From: Cellulomonas terrae
GTDB taxonomy: Bacteria; Actinomycetota; Actinomycetes; Actinomycetales; Cellulomonadaceae
Direction: 5' to 3'
DNA: 64,000 nucleotides
NCBI RefSeq assembly: GCF_007990265.1
Contig: NZ_BJWH01000019.1
Location: forward strand, 1 to 64,000
Made by a program: the position numbers and the translations under genes. Shown piece by piece: positions 1-8,521 of the stretch (its first letter is position 1; each line of letters starts with the position of its first letter). The notes under the pieces were generated by a model that was given only the letters and a program-made list of their open reading frames with translations, did not search any database and was not told where the DNA came from.

Positions 1-779
<779 letters not shown>

Positions 780-809
780 CGGACTGATACCGAGACCGAG
801 ACCGAGAGC

Positions 810-850
810 GGAGCGGGCGTGGCACCTCACCGAGGGGCTGCGCCCGCTCC
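810..850. terminator. Hairpin between convergent xylanase and ketopantoate reductase genes
   Basis: A perfect 10-bp stem (GGAGCGGGCG, 810-819, with CGCCCGCTCC, 841-850) encloses a 21-base loop. It lies just after the xylanase stop and overlaps the approach to the stop of the opposing gene, so it may terminate both strands. There is no T-run, as is common in high-GC actinobacteria. Confidence 0.55.
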
Positions 851-855
851 GGCGT

Positions 856-1854
856 TCAGGCGGTGGCCTCGCGCAGCAGCACGTCGGCCGCGGTCGATCC
901 CGGCGTCGCTCCCGAGGTGGCCGCCTGCCGGGCGTGCCGCTGCAGGACCGCGTTCACGGGGGTCGGGACGCCGTGCAGGCGGCCGAGGAGCACGATCTCG
1001 CCGTTGAGGTGGTCCGCCTCGATCGACCCGGTCCCGCGGACGAGCGACTGCCAGGACGACCCGCCGGTGTGCTCGAGCCCGGGCAGCCGGCTCATCCGGA
1101 AGTCGGCGCGTGCGGCATCGTGCACGGAGTCGTCCAGCACGGCGATCCCGGCGGCACGCAGCGTCGCGAGCCCTTCGGCCTGGGCGCGGTCGACGAGCTC
1201 GGCGGCCGCGTCGTCGCGCGCGGTGCCGCAGAGCGCCTCCACGGCGTTGGCCAGGTTCGAGAGCAGCTTCCGGTACTTCCACGCCATGACGTCGACGTCC
1301 ACGGGGGCACGGAAGCCGGCGTCCGTCAGGTCGCCGGCGAGCGCCGCGAGGACGTCGTCGCCGGCCGACGACGGTGCCGCCGGACCGAGGGTCAGGACGC
1401 CCGGCACCGGCGTGCCGCCCGCGGAGACGCGACCGGGCTCGAGATAGGTGGCGGGCAGCCAGACGCACATCGTGACGACCCCGGCGAACCGGCGCAGCGC
1501 CGCCCGCTCGTTGTCGACGCCGTTCTGCGCGCAGACCACGGTGAGCCGTTCGGCCGCGGTCCCGCCGCCGGACACGGGGCGGTCCGCCCAAGCCTCTAGG
1601 GCGACGGCGGTGTCCTGGCTCTTGACGGCCAGGACCAGCACGTCGTCCGGGTGCAGGTCGACGTCCTGCGGCCCCGCGGCGACCGGCGGGTGCACGCGCA
1701 CGGTGCCGGCGGCCGTCGTGACCTCGAGCCCGCCGGTCCGCAGGGCCTCCAGCTGAGGGCCGCGGGCGACGAGGACGACGTCCTTGCCCGCGCCGGCCAG
1801 CAGCCCGCCGATCACTCCGCCGACCGCGCCCGTCCCGATGATGATGTGTCGCAC
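856..1854 (-). CDS. panE: Ketopantoate reductase family protein (2-dehydropantoate 2-reductase)
   Basis: 332 residues, starting at a GTG just before the Rossmann motif HIIIGTGAVGGVIGGLLAG, which binds NADPH at the extreme N-terminus as in ApbA/PanE enzymes. The family reduces 2-dehydropantoate to pantoate in the pantothenate/CoA pathway. AVKSQDT follows the nucleotide-binding strands, and DVMAWKYRKLLSNLANAVEAL matches the conserved Lys/Asn catalytic region of the helical C-terminal domain. The open frame continues far upstream, antisense to ppc, but the Rossmann motif fixes the start. Many genomes hold several paralogues with other 2-keto acid substrates, so pantoate synthesis itself is inferred. 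It is divergent from ppc. Confidence 0.8.
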   Translation of the reverse strand: MRHIIIGTGAVGGVIGGLLAGAGKDVVLVARGPQLEALRTGGLEVTTAAGTVRVHPPVAAGPQDVDLHPDDVLVLAVKSQDTAVALEAWADRPVSGGGTAAERLTVVCAQNGVDNERAALRRFAGVVTMCVWLPATYLEPGRVSAGGTPVPGVLTLGPAAPSSAGDDVLAALAGDLTDAGFRAPVDVDVMAWKYRKLLSNLANAVEALCGTARDDAAAELVDRAQAEGLATLRAAGIAVLDDSVHDAARADFRMSRLPGLEHTGGSSWQSLVRGTGSIEADHLNGEIVLLGRLHGVPTPVNAVLQRHARQAATSGATPGSTAADVLLREATA

Positions 1855-1959
1855 CGGGACACCGTCGCACGTCACCGGTGCCGGTCGCCTGCGGACGTCG
1901 TCGGCCACGTCACACTGCCCATCGCTCGGACTGCGGAGACCGGATCCGGCGACGTGCCT

Positions 1960-1971
1960 TAGTTTTGGCCC
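1960..1971 (+). promoter_or_regulatory. Leaderless -10 element of ppc
   Basis: TAGTTT (1960-1965) lies 6 bases before the GTG at 1972, with no Shine-Dalgarno sequence. This spacing puts the transcription start at or next to the start codon, as in leaderless actinobacterial mRNAs. Confidence 0.55.
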
Positions 1972-4653
1972 GTGACCGCACCCCTTTCCGCGAGCGACAC
2001 CGCGCAGAGTCCTGCCGCCCCCGTGAGCCACGAGGTCCCTGAGCCGCTGCGCAACGACGTCCGGGTGCTCGGCGAGTTCCTCGGCCGCGTGCTGCGCGAG
2101 GCCGGTGGCGAGGACCTGCTGGCCGACGTCGAGCGCCTGCGCGAGCTCGCGATCCGGGCGCACAACGGCCCGGACGCCGACGCGCTGGCGCAGGCCGAGG
2201 AGCTCGTCGCGGGGTTCACCCTCGCCCGCGCCGAGGAGGTCGCGCGGGCGTTCACCTGCTACTTCCACCTGGCCAACACCGCCGAGGAGTTCCACCGGGT
2301 GCGCGTCCTGCGGGACCGCGAGGCCAACCTCCTGCCGCACCACCTCGCACCGGACGACTCGCTGCCCTCCGCGGTCGCGCAGCTGGCCGACGAGGTGGGC
2401 GAGGACGTCGCCCGCCAGCGGCTCGCGGAGCTCGAGTTCCGGCCGGTGTTCACCGCGCACCCGACCGAGGCGCGTCGCCGCGCGGTGTCCAGCGCGATCC
2501 GCCGCATCGCGGAGCTCGTCGCGGAGCGCGACCTGCGCTACACCGGCGGGATGTCGCTGGCGGAGAACGACCGGCGCCTGCTGAGCGAGATCGACACGCT
2601 CTGGCGCACCGCCCCGCTCCGCGAGGCCAAGCCGTCGGTGCTCGACGAGGTCCGCACGGTCATCAACGTGTTCGAGGCGACGCTCGCCGACGTCCTGCCG
2701 GCCGTCTACCGCCGCCTCGACGACTGGCTGCTGGCCGACGCCGCGGGCACCACGGCTCCGGCCGTCCGCTCGTTCGCCCGGCTCGGGACGTGGATCGGCG
2801 GGGACCGCGACGGCAACCCGAACGTGACGGCCGAGATCACCGAGACCGCCGCGGCCATGGCCTCCGAGCACGCCCTGCTGGAGCTCGAGTCCTCGGCCCG
2901 CAAGACGGCGCACGGGCTCACCCTCGATGCGTCCGGCACCCCCGGCTCGGCCGAGCTGGGCGCCCTCTGGCAGCGCCAGCGTGGCCTGTCCGCGTCGCTG
3001 GCCACGCGGATCGCGGGCGACGCCCCCAACGAGCCGCACCGTCGGGTCGTCTACTTCCTGGCCGAGCGCATCGCGGCGACGCGGACGCGCAACGCCGACC
3101 TCGGCTACGGCGCTGCCACGGAGCTGGAGGCCGACCTCGAGGTCGTGCAGCGCTCCCTGGCGGAGGCCGGTGCGACGCGTGCCGCCTACGGCGACCTGCA
3201 GAGGCTCATCTGGCAGGTGCAGACCTTCGGGTTCCACCTGGCCGAGCTCGAGGTGCGGCAGCACTCGCAGGTGCACGCCGGTGCGCTGGCGGACCTGGCG
3301 AAGAACGGCGTCGACGGCACGCTCGAGCCGCGCACGGTCGAGGTCCTCGACACGTTCCGCGCCATCGGCGCCGTGCAGCGCCGGTACGGCGTGCTCGCCG
3401 CCCGCCGCTACATCGTGTCGTTCACGCAGTCCGCCGAGCACCTCGCGGCGGTGTACCAGCTCGCGGAGATCGCGTTCGCCGGGGTGGACGCGCCCGTCAT
3501 CGACGCCATCCCGCTGTTCGAGACGTTCGCGGACCTCGAGGCGTCGGTCGACATCCTGGAGGGCGCCCTGGCGCTCCCGCAGGTGCAGCGCCGGCTCGCG
3601 GAGAACGGCCGTCGCGTCGAGGTCATGCTCGGTTACTCGGACTCCTCGAAGGACGTCGGGCCGGTCTCGGCCACACTGACGCTGGACGCCGCGCAGCGCC
3701 GCATCACGGAGTGGGCACGGCGCAACGACATCGTCCTCACGCTGTTCCACGGTCGCGGCGGCGCGCTGGGCCGCGGTGGCGGTCCGGCCAACCGCGCCTT
3801 GCTCGCGCAGCCCCCGGGGTCCGTCGACGGACGGTTCAAGCTCACGGAGCAGGGCGAGGTCATCTTCGCCCGCTACGGCGACCCTGTGATCGCCGCTCGG
3901 CACATCGAGCAGGTCGCCGCGGCGACGCTCCTGGCCGGGGCGCCCTCGGTCGAGCGCCGCAACTCCGCGGCCACCGAGCGGTTCGCGTCCCTCGCCGCAC
4001 AGCTCGACGAGGCGTCCCGGGTCCGGTTCCACGAGCTGGTCAAGGCGCCGGGCTTCCCGCAGTGGTTCGCCGAGGTCACGCCGCTCGAGGAGGTCGGGCT
4101 GCTGCCGATCGGCTCGCGCCCCGCCCGTCGCGGCCTGTCGGTCGAGTCGCTGGACGACCTGCGGGCCATCCCGTGGGTGTTCAGCTGGTCGCAGGCGCGG
4201 ATCAACCTGGCCGGCTGGTACGGCCTGGGCTCCGCGCTGGCGGCGACCGGTGACCTGGACGAGCTGCGCGAGGCGTACGCCCAGTGGCCGCTGTTCACCA
4301 CGATGATCGACAACGTCGAGATGTCGCTGGCCAAGACCGACGAGCGGATCGCGGAGCGGTACCTGGCGCTCGGCGACCGCGACGACCTGGCCGGGCTCGT
4401 GCTCGAGGAGATGGCCCTGACCCGGCAGTGGGTGCTCGCCATCACGCAGAGCGAGGCGATCCTGTCCCGCCGGCGGATCCTCGGCCGGGCGGTCCAGCTG
4501 CGCAGCCCCTACGTGGACGCGCTGTCCCTGCTCCAGCTGCGGGCACTGCGCGGGCTGCGCACCGGCGAGGCTCCCGAGCAGGCCGACGACCTGCGCAGGC
4601 TCCTGCTGCTCACCGTCAACGGCGTCGCCGCGGGTCTGCAGAACACCGGCTGA
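1972..4653 (+). CDS. ppc: Phosphoenolpyruvate carboxylase
   Basis: 893 residues, the normal length for bacterial PEPC. It carboxylates PEP with bicarbonate to oxaloacetate, an anaplerotic reaction feeding the TCA cycle. Signature motifs are present in order: VFTAHPTEARRR with the catalytic histidine, GGDRDGNP, HLAELEVRQHS, VMLGYSDSSKDVG, the glycine loop FHGRGGALGRGGGP, FSWSQARINLAGWYGLG, and the canonical C-terminal asparagine-containing tail ending GLQNTG. The GTG start follows a leaderless -10 box. It is transcribed alone, divergent from the panE-like gene and convergent with the flavin reductase, whose stop is only 14 bases away. Confidence 0.98.
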   Translation: MTAPLSASDTAQSPAAPVSHEVPEPLRNDVRVLGEFLGRVLREAGGEDLLADVERLRELAIRAHNGPDADALAQAEELVAGFTLARAEEVARAFTCYFHLANTAEEFHRVRVLRDREANLLPHHLAPDDSLPSAVAQLADEVGEDVARQRLAELEFRPVFTAHPTEARRRAVSSAIRRIAELVAERDLRYTGGMSLAENDRRLLSEIDTLWRTAPLREAKPSVLDEVRTVINVFEATLADVLPAVYRRLDDWLLADAAGTTAPAVRSFARLGTWIGGDRDGNPNVTAEITETAAAMASEHALLELESSARKTAHGLTLDASGTPGSAELGALWQRQRGLSASLATRIAGDAPNEPHRRVVYFLAERIAATRTRNADLGYGAATELEADLEVVQRSLAEAGATRAAYGDLQRLIWQVQTFGFHLAELEVRQHSQVHAGALADLAKNGVDGTLEPRTVEVLDTFRAIGAVQRRYGVLAARRYIVSFTQSAEHLAAVYQLAEIAFAGVDAPVIDAIPLFETFADLEASVDILEGALALPQVQRRLAENGRRVEVMLGYSDSSKDVGPVSATLTLDAAQRRITEWARRNDIVLTLFHGRGGALGRGGGPANRALLAQPPGSVDGRFKLTEQGEVIFARYGDPVIAARHIEQVAAATLLAGAPSVERRNSAATERFASLAAQLDEASRVRFHELVKAPGFPQWFAEVTPLEEVGLLPIGSRPARRGLSVESLDDLRAIPWVFSWSQARINLAGWYGLGSALAATGDLDELREAYAQWPLFTTMIDNVEMSLAKTDERIAERYLALGDRDDLAGLVLEEMALTRQWVLAITQSEAILSRRRILGRAVQLRSPYVDALSLLQLRALRGLRTGEAPEQADDLRRLLLLTVNGVAAGLQNTG

Positions 4654-4666
4654 GCACCCGTCGTCC

Positions 4667-5452
4667 CTACGGGCCCGTCGGTCCGAACCGCTCGGTGCGG
4701 ATGCGCTCCGGGTCGTGGCCGAGGTCGACCAGGGTGTCGGCGACGGACTCGACGAACGGCGTCGGCCCGCACACGAACACGTGCGCGCGCTCGTCGGGCG
4801 GGAAGCAGACGGCCTCGAGCAGCGCGGCGTCGATCCGGCCGACCGGGCCGGTCCACCCGTCCGGGCCCCGGCGGGTCCACACGCGGGTGACCTCGACGTC
4901 GTCGAAGGTCTCGAGCTCGTCGGCGTAGATCGCGTCGGTGGGGGTGCGGACCGAGACGGCCAGCCGGAACGGTGCCCGGCTCCCTGCGAGCCGCCGGGTG
5001 CGCAGCATCGACATGAGCGGCACGAGACCGGACCCGCCGCCGATGAGCTGGACGGGGTGCGGGTCGGTGGGCTGCCAGACGAACCAGTGCCCGACAGGGC
5101 CGCGGAGCTCGATCTCGTCGCCCACCTGCAGGTCCTCGGTCAGGTAGGGGGAGACCTCGCCGTCGTCGACCACCTGCACGGTGAGCGCGATCCGGCTGTC
5201 GTGCATCGCGGGGTCGGGCGGTACCCCGGGCAGCCCCATCGTGCCGGGGGAGGCCAGGGAGTAGGAGCGCTGCGTGGAGTAGCCGTCCTCCGCGGTCAGG
5301 CGGACGTCGACGTGCTGGCCCGCGAGAGCGCCGCGCCAGCCGGGGACGTCGAGCTCGAGCGTCATCGCGGTGGGTGTCTCGGCGGTGCGGGAGACCAGGG
5401 TGCCGACCATCCACGGCAACGCATAGAGGGAGCCGGCACGTTCGTCAGTCAC
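4667..5452 (-). CDS. Ferredoxin-NADP reductase-type flavin oxidoreductase
   Basis: 261 residues with the FNR fold. The FAD-binding strand carries QRSYSLAS (RxYS type), GGGSGLVPLMSMLR is the NAD(P)-ribose glycine loop, and VFVCGPTPFVESVADTL is the C-terminal CGP motif. No iron-sulfur cysteine cluster follows, so electrons must pass to a separate partner. The GTG start overlaps the stop of the upstream sulfite-oxidase-like gene by 8 bases, which implies translational coupling. The likely role is reductase partner of that molybdenum protein; the physiological substrate is unknown. Confidence 0.88.
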   Translation of the reverse strand: MTDERAGSLYALPWMVGTLVSRTAETPTAMTLELDVPGWRGALAGQHVDVRLTAEDGYSTQRSYSLASPGTMGLPGVPPDPAMHDSRIALTVQVVDDGEVSPYLTEDLQVGDEIELRGPVGHWFVWQPTDPHPVQLIGGGSGLVPLMSMLRTRRLAGSRAPFRLAVSVRTPTDAIYADELETFDDVEVTRVWTRRGPDGWTGPVGRIDAALLEAVCFPPDERAHVFVCGPTPFVESVADTLVDLGHDPERIRTERFGPTGP

Positions 5453-6047
5453 CCCAGTACCGCTGTTCCTTCCACGGGTCCCCGTAGGCGTGGTACCCGA
5501 GCCGCTCCCAGAACCCCCACGTGTCCTCGGTCATGAGGTCGAGGCTGCGGACCCACTTGGCCGACTTCCAGAAGTACAGGTGCGGGATGAGCAGCCTCGC
5601 CGGACCGCCGTGCTCGGGCGGCAGCGGGGCGCCGTCGTACTGGTAGGCGATCCAGGCCTTGCCGCCGCGCAGGTCCGCGAGCGGCACGTTGGTCGTGTAG
5701 CCGCCGTCGCAGTGCGCCATGACGTACTGCTCCTCGGGCGCGATCTCGACGCCGTCGAGCAGCGTGTCCAGCGAGATGCCCCGCCACACGGAGTCGAGCT
5801 TGCTCCACTTGGTGACGCAGTGGATGTCCTTGACGATGTCGTCGTGCGGCAGGTGCGTCAGCTCGGACCAGGTCCAGCTGGCGCGCGGCGCCCCGCCCGC
5901 GGTGATCGAGAACGTCCAGGTGGCCAGGTCGGCGCGCGGCGTCGGGCCGGCCGACAGCACGGGGAAGCCGCGCTCGAGGTACTGCCCGGGCGGGATCCGG
6001 GGGTCGACCTCACGCTTGCCGCGGAACCCGCGGGAGATGATCGCCAT
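5445..6047 (-). CDS. Sulfite-oxidase-like molybdopterin-dependent oxidoreductase
   Basis: 200 residues covering the oxidoreductase molybdopterin-binding domain, without the C-terminal dimerisation domain of true sulfite oxidases. IHCVTKWSKLD contains the single cysteine that ligates molybdenum in this family. AHCDGGYTTNVPLADL and GGPARLLIPHLYFWKSAKWV are also conserved, and the C-terminus WGFWERLGYHAYGDPWKEQRYWGD is rich in aromatic residues. No Tat signal is evident, so it is probably cytoplasmic, unlike YedY/MsrP. It is the first gene of a two-gene operon with the FNR-type reductase. The substrate cannot be told from sequence. Confidence 0.88.
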   Translation of the reverse strand: MAIISRGFRGKREVDPRIPPGQYLERGFPVLSAGPTPRADLATWTFSITAGGAPRASWTWSELTHLPHDDIVKDIHCVTKWSKLDSVWRGISLDTLLDGVEIAPEEQYVMAHCDGGYTTNVPLADLRGGKAWIAYQYDGAPLPPEHGGPARLLIPHLYFWKSAKWVRSLDLMTEDTWGFWERLGYHAYGDPWKEQRYWGD

Positions 6048-6131
6048 CAGGACGCCGTGCGGTTCGACATGCTCACTCCCGGGTGTCGGAGACGCTCCGG
6101 ATCATCATGCGGCCAGGCCCGGGGGATACGC

Positions 6132-6165
6132 CAGAGGCCGGCCCGACGTTCCGGACCGGCCTCTG
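6132..6165 (-). terminator. Hairpin terminator downstream of the DEAD-box helicase
   Basis: A perfect 10-bp stem, CAGAGGCCGG (6132-6141) with CCGGCCTCTG (6156-6165), begins 14 bases beyond the helicase stop and separates it from the sulfite-oxidase-like operon on the same strand. Confidence 0.65.
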
Positions 6166-6178
6166 AACTGCAGGGACG

Positions 6179-7567
6179 TCAGCCGCGCGAGTACACCACG
6201 CGCGGGCCGCCGGAGCTGGACGCGCCGGAGCCGCCGCCGGTGCCGCGACCGCTGCCGCCGCGACGGCGACGCTGGCCGGAGCCCGCGGCCGGAGCGGCAG
6301 CCGCAGGGGCACCACCGCGACCGCGCCCACGGCCACGACCGCCGCCGCCCCCGCCGCCACCGGTGGTGGGCTGAGCAGGCGGGGCGACGTACTTCACGGG
6401 CTCGGCGACCTCGCCGACGAGGCGCGTGAGCGTCGCGTCACCGGGGAAGACGGGCTTCGGCGTCGCCGTGATCTTGGCGGCGCGCGTCAGCTGGCGGACG
6501 TCGCCGCGCTGCTCCGGCAGGACGATCGTGACGACGTCGCCACCCGACCCGGCCCGCGCGGTCCGGCCGGAACGGTGCAGGTACGCCTTGTGCTCGGCCG
6601 GCGGGTCCACGTGCACGACGAGCTCGATGTCGTCGACGTGGATGCCGCGCGCGGCGATGTCGGTGGCGACCAGGACGCGCACGGCGCCGGAGGAGAACGC
6701 CTCGAGGTTCCGCTCGCGGGCGCCCTGCGCCAGGTTGCCGTGCAGGTCAACGGCGGGGATGCCGTCCATGGTGAGCTGCTTGGCCAGCTTCTTCGCCTGG
6801 TGCTTCGTGCGCATGAACAGCACACGGCGGCCCGTGCCGGAGGCGAGGTGGTGGACGACCTGCTTCTTGGCGTCGGCGTCGCGCACCTCGAACAGGTGGT
6901 GCGTCATGGCGGCGACGGGGGACTCGGCGCTGTCGACGGAGTGCTCGACCGGCGAGGTCAGGTACCGCTTGACGAGCTGGTCGACGCCCTTGTCCAGGGT
7001 GGCCGAGAAGAGCAGGCGCTGACCCTGCTTCGGGGTCTTGTCCATGATCCGCTTCACGCCGGGCAGGAAGCCGAGGTCGGCCATGTGGTCGGCCTCGTCG
7101 AGCACGGTGATCTGCACGTCGTCGAGCGTGAGGGCCTTCTGGTTCAGGAGGTCCTCGAGCCGGCCCGGGCAGGCGATGACGATGTCGATGCCGCCGTTGA
7201 GCGCGGAGGTCTGCTTGCCCTGGGACACGCCACCGAAGATCACGGTCGTGTTCAGGCCGAGCACCTTGGCCAGCGGCGCGATGGTCGCGTCGATCTGCGA
7301 GGCGAGCTCGCGCGTCGGGGCCAGCACGAGGGCGCGGGGGCGGCGGGGGGCCTTGCCCTTGCCGGCGGTGGCGGCGATGCGCACGACGAGCGGCAGCGCG
7401 AACGCGAGCGTCTTGCCGGAGCCCGTTCGGCCGCGGCCGAGGACGTCCCGGCCGGCCAGCGAGTCGGGCAGCGTGGCGGTCTGGATGGGGAAGGGGGCGG
7501 TGATGCCCTGCGCCGTCAGTGCGGTGGACAGGGCAGAGGGCATGCCGAGATCGGCGAAGGAAGTCAC
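6179..7567 (-). CDS. DEAD/DEAH-box RNA helicase with Gly/Arg-rich tail
   Basis: 462 residues from a GTG at 7567, chosen because GAGAGG lies 8 bases upstream and because MTSFADLGMP is a typical N-terminus; an upstream ATG at 7612 would add 15 unconserved residues. ATP-dependent RNA unwinding is shown by the Q-motif region, GRGRTGSGKT (motif I), PTRELASQ (Ia), VLDEADHMADLG (II), LFSATL (III), ATDIAARGIHVD and HRSGRTARAGSGG (V, VI). The tail, from about residue 400, is rich in Gly, Arg and Ala and ends in basic residues, as in RNA-binding tails of RhlE/CsdA-like helicases. The specific RNA target is unknown. Confidence 0.93.
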   Translation of the reverse strand: MTSFADLGMPSALSTALTAQGITAPFPIQTATLPDSLAGRDVLGRGRTGSGKTLAFALPLVVRIAATAGKGKAPRRPRALVLAPTRELASQIDATIAPLAKVLGLNTTVIFGGVSQGKQTSALNGGIDIVIACPGRLEDLLNQKALTLDDVQITVLDEADHMADLGFLPGVKRIMDKTPKQGQRLLFSATLDKGVDQLVKRYLTSPVEHSVDSAESPVAAMTHHLFEVRDADAKKQVVHHLASGTGRRVLFMRTKHQAKKLAKQLTMDGIPAVDLHGNLAQGARERNLEAFSSGAVRVLVATDIAARGIHVDDIELVVHVDPPAEHKAYLHRSGRTARAGSGGDVVTIVLPEQRGDVRQLTRAAKITATPKPVFPGDATLTRLVGEVAEPVKYVAPPAQPTTGGGGGGGGRGRGRGRGGAPAAAAPAAGSGQRRRRGGSGRGTGGGSGASSSGGPRVVYSRG

Positions 7568-7575
7568 AGGTAGAG

Positions 7576-7581
7576 CCTCTC
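7576..7581 (-). promoter_or_regulatory. Ribosome binding site deciding the helicase start
   Basis: GAGAGG on the minus strand lies 8 bases upstream of GTG 7567. The alternative ATG at 7612 has no comparable site. Confidence 0.5.
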
Positions 7582-7780
7582 GGGGCTTGGTCGGGGTCCG
7601 CCGCCAGAGCAACCAGAGCGGGTGCTCCGGGGGACCTCCACGACGCGGGGCGCGCAGGTTCGCGCAGCCCTTGGTACGCCTACCCTCTCACACCGGATGC
7701 CGACACGTGGCTCGCGGTGGTGAGCGTCACAAGGCACGATCGGTGGCAGACGCCCGCCTGACGAGGAGGAACGCCCCCGC

Positions 7781-8521
7781 ATGTCCGCTCCTGTGATCGC
7801 CTCCGCACACGACCTGGTGAAGGTCTACGGTGCGGGGGAGACGTCCGTCCGGGCGCTCGACGGGGTCGACGTCGAGCTGGTCCGCGGGGAGCTGACCGCG
7901 ATCATGGGCCCGTCCGGGTCGGGCAAGTCGACGCTCATGCACTGCCTGGCGGGGCTGGACCGCCCGACGTCCGGGACCGTCGTCGTCGACGGCCAGACGG
8001 TGAGCAGCATGTCCGAGCGGAAGCTGACGGCGCTGCGCCGGACGCGGATCGGGTTCGTCTTCCAGGCGTACAACCTCGTGCCCACCCTGACAGCGCTGGA
8101 GAACATCACCCTGCCCCTCGACATCGCGCGGCGGCACGTCGACCGCGCCCACCTCGACCTCGTCGTGGAGACGCTCGGGCTCACCGACCGGCTCGGGCAC
8201 AAGCCGAGCGAGCTGTCCGGCGGGCAGCAGCAGCGCGTGGCGTGCGCGCGGGCGCTCGTCGCACGGCCTGCCGTCGTGTTCGCCGACGAGCCCACCGGCA
8301 ACCTCGACAGCACGTCCGCGGCGGAGGTCCTGGGCTTCCTGCGCAGCAGCGTCGACGAGCTCGGCCAGTCCGTGGTGATGGTCACGCACGACCCGACGTC
8401 GGCCAGCTACGCGCACCGGGTGCTGTTCCTGGCGGACGGTCGGCTGGTCGGCGAGCTGCGGGACCCGACGGCGGAGACGGTCCTGGCGGCGCTCACGGCG
8501 ATCCGCGTCGGCGCGGCCTGA
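7781..8521 (+). CDS. ABC transporter ATPase, LolD/MacB family
   Basis: 246 residues, preceded by a strong GAGGAGG ribosome binding site. The protein powers the permease encoded next. Walker A is GPSGSGKST, the Q-loop is FVFQAYNLVPTLTALENI, the signature is LSGGQQQRVACARAL, and Walker B is PAVVFADEPTGNLD. The LVPTLTALENI stretch is typical of mechanotransmission ABC systems rather than solute importers. Its TGA overlaps the permease ATG by one base (8521), so the two are coupled. The divergent neighbour is the helicase, 213 bases away. The exported or released substrate is not evident; lipid, lipoprotein or peptide are family options. Confidence 0.95.
   Translation: MSAPVIASAHDLVKVYGAGETSVRALDGVDVELVRGELTAIMGPSGSGKSTLMHCLAGLDRPTSGTVVVDGQTVSSMSERKLTALRRTRIGFVFQAYNLVPTLTALENITLPLDIARRHVDRAHLDLVVETLGLTDRLGHKPSELSGGQQQRVACARALVARPAVVFADEPTGNLDSTSAAEVLGFLRSSVDELGQSVVMVTHDPTSASYAHRVLFLADGRLVGELRDPTAETVLAALTAIRVGAA

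Noticed and set aside
856..4032. Very long minus-strand open frame covering ppc upstream of the ketopantoate reductase gene
   Set aside because: It is the open antisense frame common in 73%-type GC DNA. Codon pattern and homology support only the part from 1854 downward; ppc on the plus strand is unmistakable.
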